A stretch of DNA of 64,000 nucleotides. It comes from Vibrio coralliirubri (GTDB taxonomy: Bacteria > Pseudomonadota > Gammaproteobacteria > Enterobacterales > Vibrionaceae). Below, piece after piece: positions 62,088-64,000 of this stretch. The position numbers and the translations under genes are program-made. The DNA is taken from assembly GCF_024347375.1 (NCBI RefSeq), contig NZ_AP025470.1:3534001-3598000 (forward strand), written 5' to 3'. How positions within the stretch are numbered: position 1 is the stretch's first letter; each line of letters opens with the position of its first letter. Under the pieces are notes generated by a model that was given only the letters and a program-made list of their open reading frames with translations, ran no database searches and was not told where the DNA came from.

Positions 62088-63806
62088 ATGAAAAAAGTGA
62101 GTATTCTCGCAGCGGCGATTGCAGTGGCTTTAACAGGTTGTGGTAGCGACAGTTCAAGTGTCACAACACCAACTGAAACATCAACAACCAATAAGTTTAT
62201 CGATGCCGCTGTTGAAGGTATCTACTACAACACTAGCTCTGGCTTAAACGGTGTTACAAATAGTGAAGGCGAATTTACCGCTAAAACTAGCGACACGGTT
62301 ACCTTCTTCATTGGCGGCGAAAACGGCTTAAAAGTAGGTGCAGCATCAAACCGTGATGTACTGACTCCATTTGAAGCGGCAGGTAAATACGCTCGCGCAC
62401 TTAACCTAGCAATTTTACTTCAATCTCTGGATAACCAGTTTGGTAATACTTCAGATGAAATACTGACAGTTCCGGATATGCTGCGCGAACCTGATGCTGC
62501 TACGTTAGCGAAGATGAAAGATCTGAGTCTTGATGACCGCGCTAGCGTGATTGACTTCCTAGATACGATGGACGTAGATGCGGCTAATATTGCCTCTGAA
62601 GAACAAGCATTAACTCATATGGAAAATGCATTTGGATCAATGGAACGCGGTGATGACTCTGCAAATCCATTTATCACTGCTGGCAAATTCGTTCGTTACA
62701 TTGATGTCACCCAGAACTCTAACGAATTCATATACGTCCACGCTGACAAGCTAATGGAAGAAGAAATGTTCGAGCGTACTCGCGGCATGACCGAGATGAC
62801 GTTCAAAGTGAATTCTGCAGAATCAGTCACTATGTTCGCAGGATCTAACGACTATTCATTATCAGAAAGCTTTGCTGAGCAATACCTAACATGTGTATCT
62901 AACTCTGCTCATCAATGGATAGATGAAAACAGCTCGAAACTACAAGGTTGTGATACAAACAAGGATGGTACTGTAGACCAAACAAATGGCTCAGTAACAC
63001 CTGATAGCAAATTTGTATTGAATGACGCGTTTGCCTACAAACTTCGAGACTTGGCACAATCAGAAACCGCTGATGAAGAATTCACAGCCGAAGACATCGA
63101 GGGATGGAAGCCATTTGATGTACAAAAAGCATCTGACTTGAATCACTACACCGCAAACAATGTCTGGGATGACAAAGATAAAGACAGCGACCCATCAAAC
63201 TGGATTCGTGATACAACTTCTGGCTCTTTCGATCCTGTAACTGGCATTTATTCTGAGATTGTTAAGAAAGAAACACTGGGGAGCGACGCAAATAATCCCC
63301 AACCTCGCGTAACAGAGCGTGTTGCTTACTACTACGAAATTCCAACAAAAGATTCTGAACGTTATGTAGATTTCACTGGTACATGGGAAACGAAAGAGTA
63401 CTGTGACAATGGCGAAGTTGCAGTGAGTACTATGGTGTTCGGCGCAACAAAAGTAACTACATCAGGTTTTGAGTGTGACAGCGAAAATGGCGACCAATCT
63501 TCACCAGAAGATATGGGGCAGTTTGCTGCAACCTACGCGGAGTTAGGCGCTATCGATTACTGGTGGTTTGGTCAAACAGACCGAGCTTCAAAAGCGACAC
63601 TGACAGAACTGAACACAGTAGTTCGTTTCTGCGACCAAGACAATTACGTTGCAGGCGCTGCTTGTACCTCAAACGATGAATACTTCGTTAAGTGGGAATA
63701 CCAACCTGCGGGTACCAACTGGGATGAAGGTCTGCTTATCCGTCGTAAGATGGATAACACAGGTAACACCGATGGTCGTGTTAGCATCATGCAGAAAATC
63801 AACTAA
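62088..63806 (+). CDS. Large lipoprotein, function unknown
   Basis: The 572-residue protein has a signal peptide with lipobox LTGC (Cys19) and then a Ser/Thr-rich linker. An N-terminal beta-rich module (about residues 35-95, DAAVEGIYYNTSSGLNGVTN pattern) resembles those of other surface lipoproteins. A calcium-loop-like DTNKDGTVD motif is near residue 293, and a disulfide-capable C-terminal part carries several Cys. I do not recognise a family. It stands alone, with a GGA-containing ribosome binding site and its own terminator. Confidence 0.8.
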   Translation: MKKVSILAAAIAVALTGCGSDSSSVTTPTETSTTNKFIDAAVEGIYYNTSSGLNGVTNSEGEFTAKTSDTVTFFIGGENGLKVGAASNRDVLTPFEAAGKYARALNLAILLQSLDNQFGNTSDEILTVPDMLREPDAATLAKMKDLSLDDRASVIDFLDTMDVDAANIASEEQALTHMENAFGSMERGDDSANPFITAGKFVRYIDVTQNSNEFIYVHADKLMEEEMFERTRGMTEMTFKVNSAESVTMFAGSNDYSLSESFAEQYLTCVSNSAHQWIDENSSKLQGCDTNKDGTVDQTNGSVTPDSKFVLNDAFAYKLRDLAQSETADEEFTAEDIEGWKPFDVQKASDLNHYTANNVWDDKDKDSDPSNWIRDTTSGSFDPVTGIYSEIVKKETLGSDANNPQPRVTERVAYYYEIPTKDSERYVDFTGTWETKEYCDNGEVAVSTMVFGATKVTTSGFECDSENGDQSSPEDMGQFAATYAELGAIDYWWFGQTDRASKATLTELNTVVRFCDQDNYVAGAACTSNDEYFVKWEYQPAGTNWDEGLLIRRKMDNTGNTDGRVSIMQKIN

Positions 63807-63836
63807 TCACTGAGTTAGTTTGATGACTTAATCAGA

Positions 63837-63863
63837 AACCAGAAGCCGTGCTTCTGGTTTTTT
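63837..63863 (+). terminator. Rho-independent terminator after the lipoprotein
   Basis: AACCAGAAG / CTTCTGGTT form a 9-bp stem with a CCGTG loop, followed by T residues. Confidence 0.92.
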
Positions 63864-63948
63864 CATTCTTACCCCACATGAACCTTCAAACAACTATCAA
63901 CGTAGATACCAAAACAAAGACCTATCTAGAACAGCAATGGAGTTTGTT

Positions 63949-64000
63949 ATGAATCTACTAATTGAATCATTTGAAGGCGGGATCTACTTGGCTTACCAAG
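63949..64000 (+). CDS. Start of an unidentified gene (partial)
   Basis: The first 17 codons (MNLLIESFEGGIYLAYQ) of a gene run off the right edge. A GGAG ribosome binding site lies nine nt upstream of the ATG. It may be a DUF6482-type protein, but the visible part is too short to decide. Confidence 0.5.
   Translation, partial: MNLLIESFEGGIYLAYQ

Overview
This is a chromosomal window from a gammaproteobacterium, almost certainly a Vibrio and probably of the Splendidus clade. The evidence is the Eps/Gsp type II secretion operon, UspB/ferritin/UspA, the polA-linked small RNAs, the hemB-GNAT-ryhB-polA order and Vibrio-style intergenic repeats. Nearly all of it is core genome near the replication origin of chromosome 1. 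There is no prophage, CRISPR array, tRNA or rRNA, and no complete insertion sequence.

Layout. (1) 1-7055, minus strand: type II secretion operon gspC-D-E-F-G-H-I, with gspI cut by the window edge. (2) 7345-12731, plus: hslR-hslO-pckA, the same neighbourhood as in E. coli, then an AsmA-like protein. (3) 12783-13050: a 268-bp MITE-like element whose right terminal repeat supplies the stop codon of yiiD. (4) 13038-15334, minus: yihY-dtd-yiiD. (5) 15556-16759, plus: a DUF2959 lipoprotein and a small P-loop ATPase, followed by repeats. (6) 17090-24456: typA (minus), then glnA, a DUF4124 gene, glnL and glnG, with NtrC sites before glnA and glnL and a sigma-54 promoter at glnA. (7) 24565-36703: a GGDEF-EAL protein, hemN, a DUF2489 gene, yihI, a methyltransferase, a CsrB/CsrC-type sRNA, cytochrome c4, engB, a membrane protein, Spot 42 RNA and polA. 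The order polA-spf-engB-csrC-yihI-hemN-glnG-glnL-glnA-typA is that of E. coli, with a few insertions. (8) 36704-38937: the polA upstream region with a DnaA box and a GATC cluster, the iron-stress sRNA RyhB under two Fur boxes, a GNAT protein and hemB. (9) 39146-46531: tatD, an unlisted 38-residue zinc-knuckle-like ORF with a hairpin over its ribosome binding site, then rmuC-ubiE-ubiJ-ubiB-tatA-tatB-tatC (minus). (10) 46670-64000: two EamA transporters, a HI0933-like flavoprotein, uspB-ftnA-uspA, a Fur-box-preceded Cys/His protein, rsmJ, a large GGDEF-EAL sensor, asnC, prlC, rlmJ, gor and a lipoprotein.

How it works together. The window is rich in global regulators. Nitrogen control is held by GlnL/GlnG acting on glnA and on their own promoter. 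Carbon catabolite control is represented by Spot 42, Csr control by a GGA-rich CsrA-sponge RNA, and iron sparing by RyhB together with ferritin and haem synthesis genes. c-di-GMP signalling is represented by two GGDEF-EAL proteins.

I did not find a convincing wholly new system. The best leads are the three sRNA genes around polA (all supported by sequence), the small ORF with a sequestered Shine-Dalgarno, the Fur-box-preceded Cys/His protein, the MITE capturing a stop codon, and the DnaA-box/GATC cluster upstream of polA.
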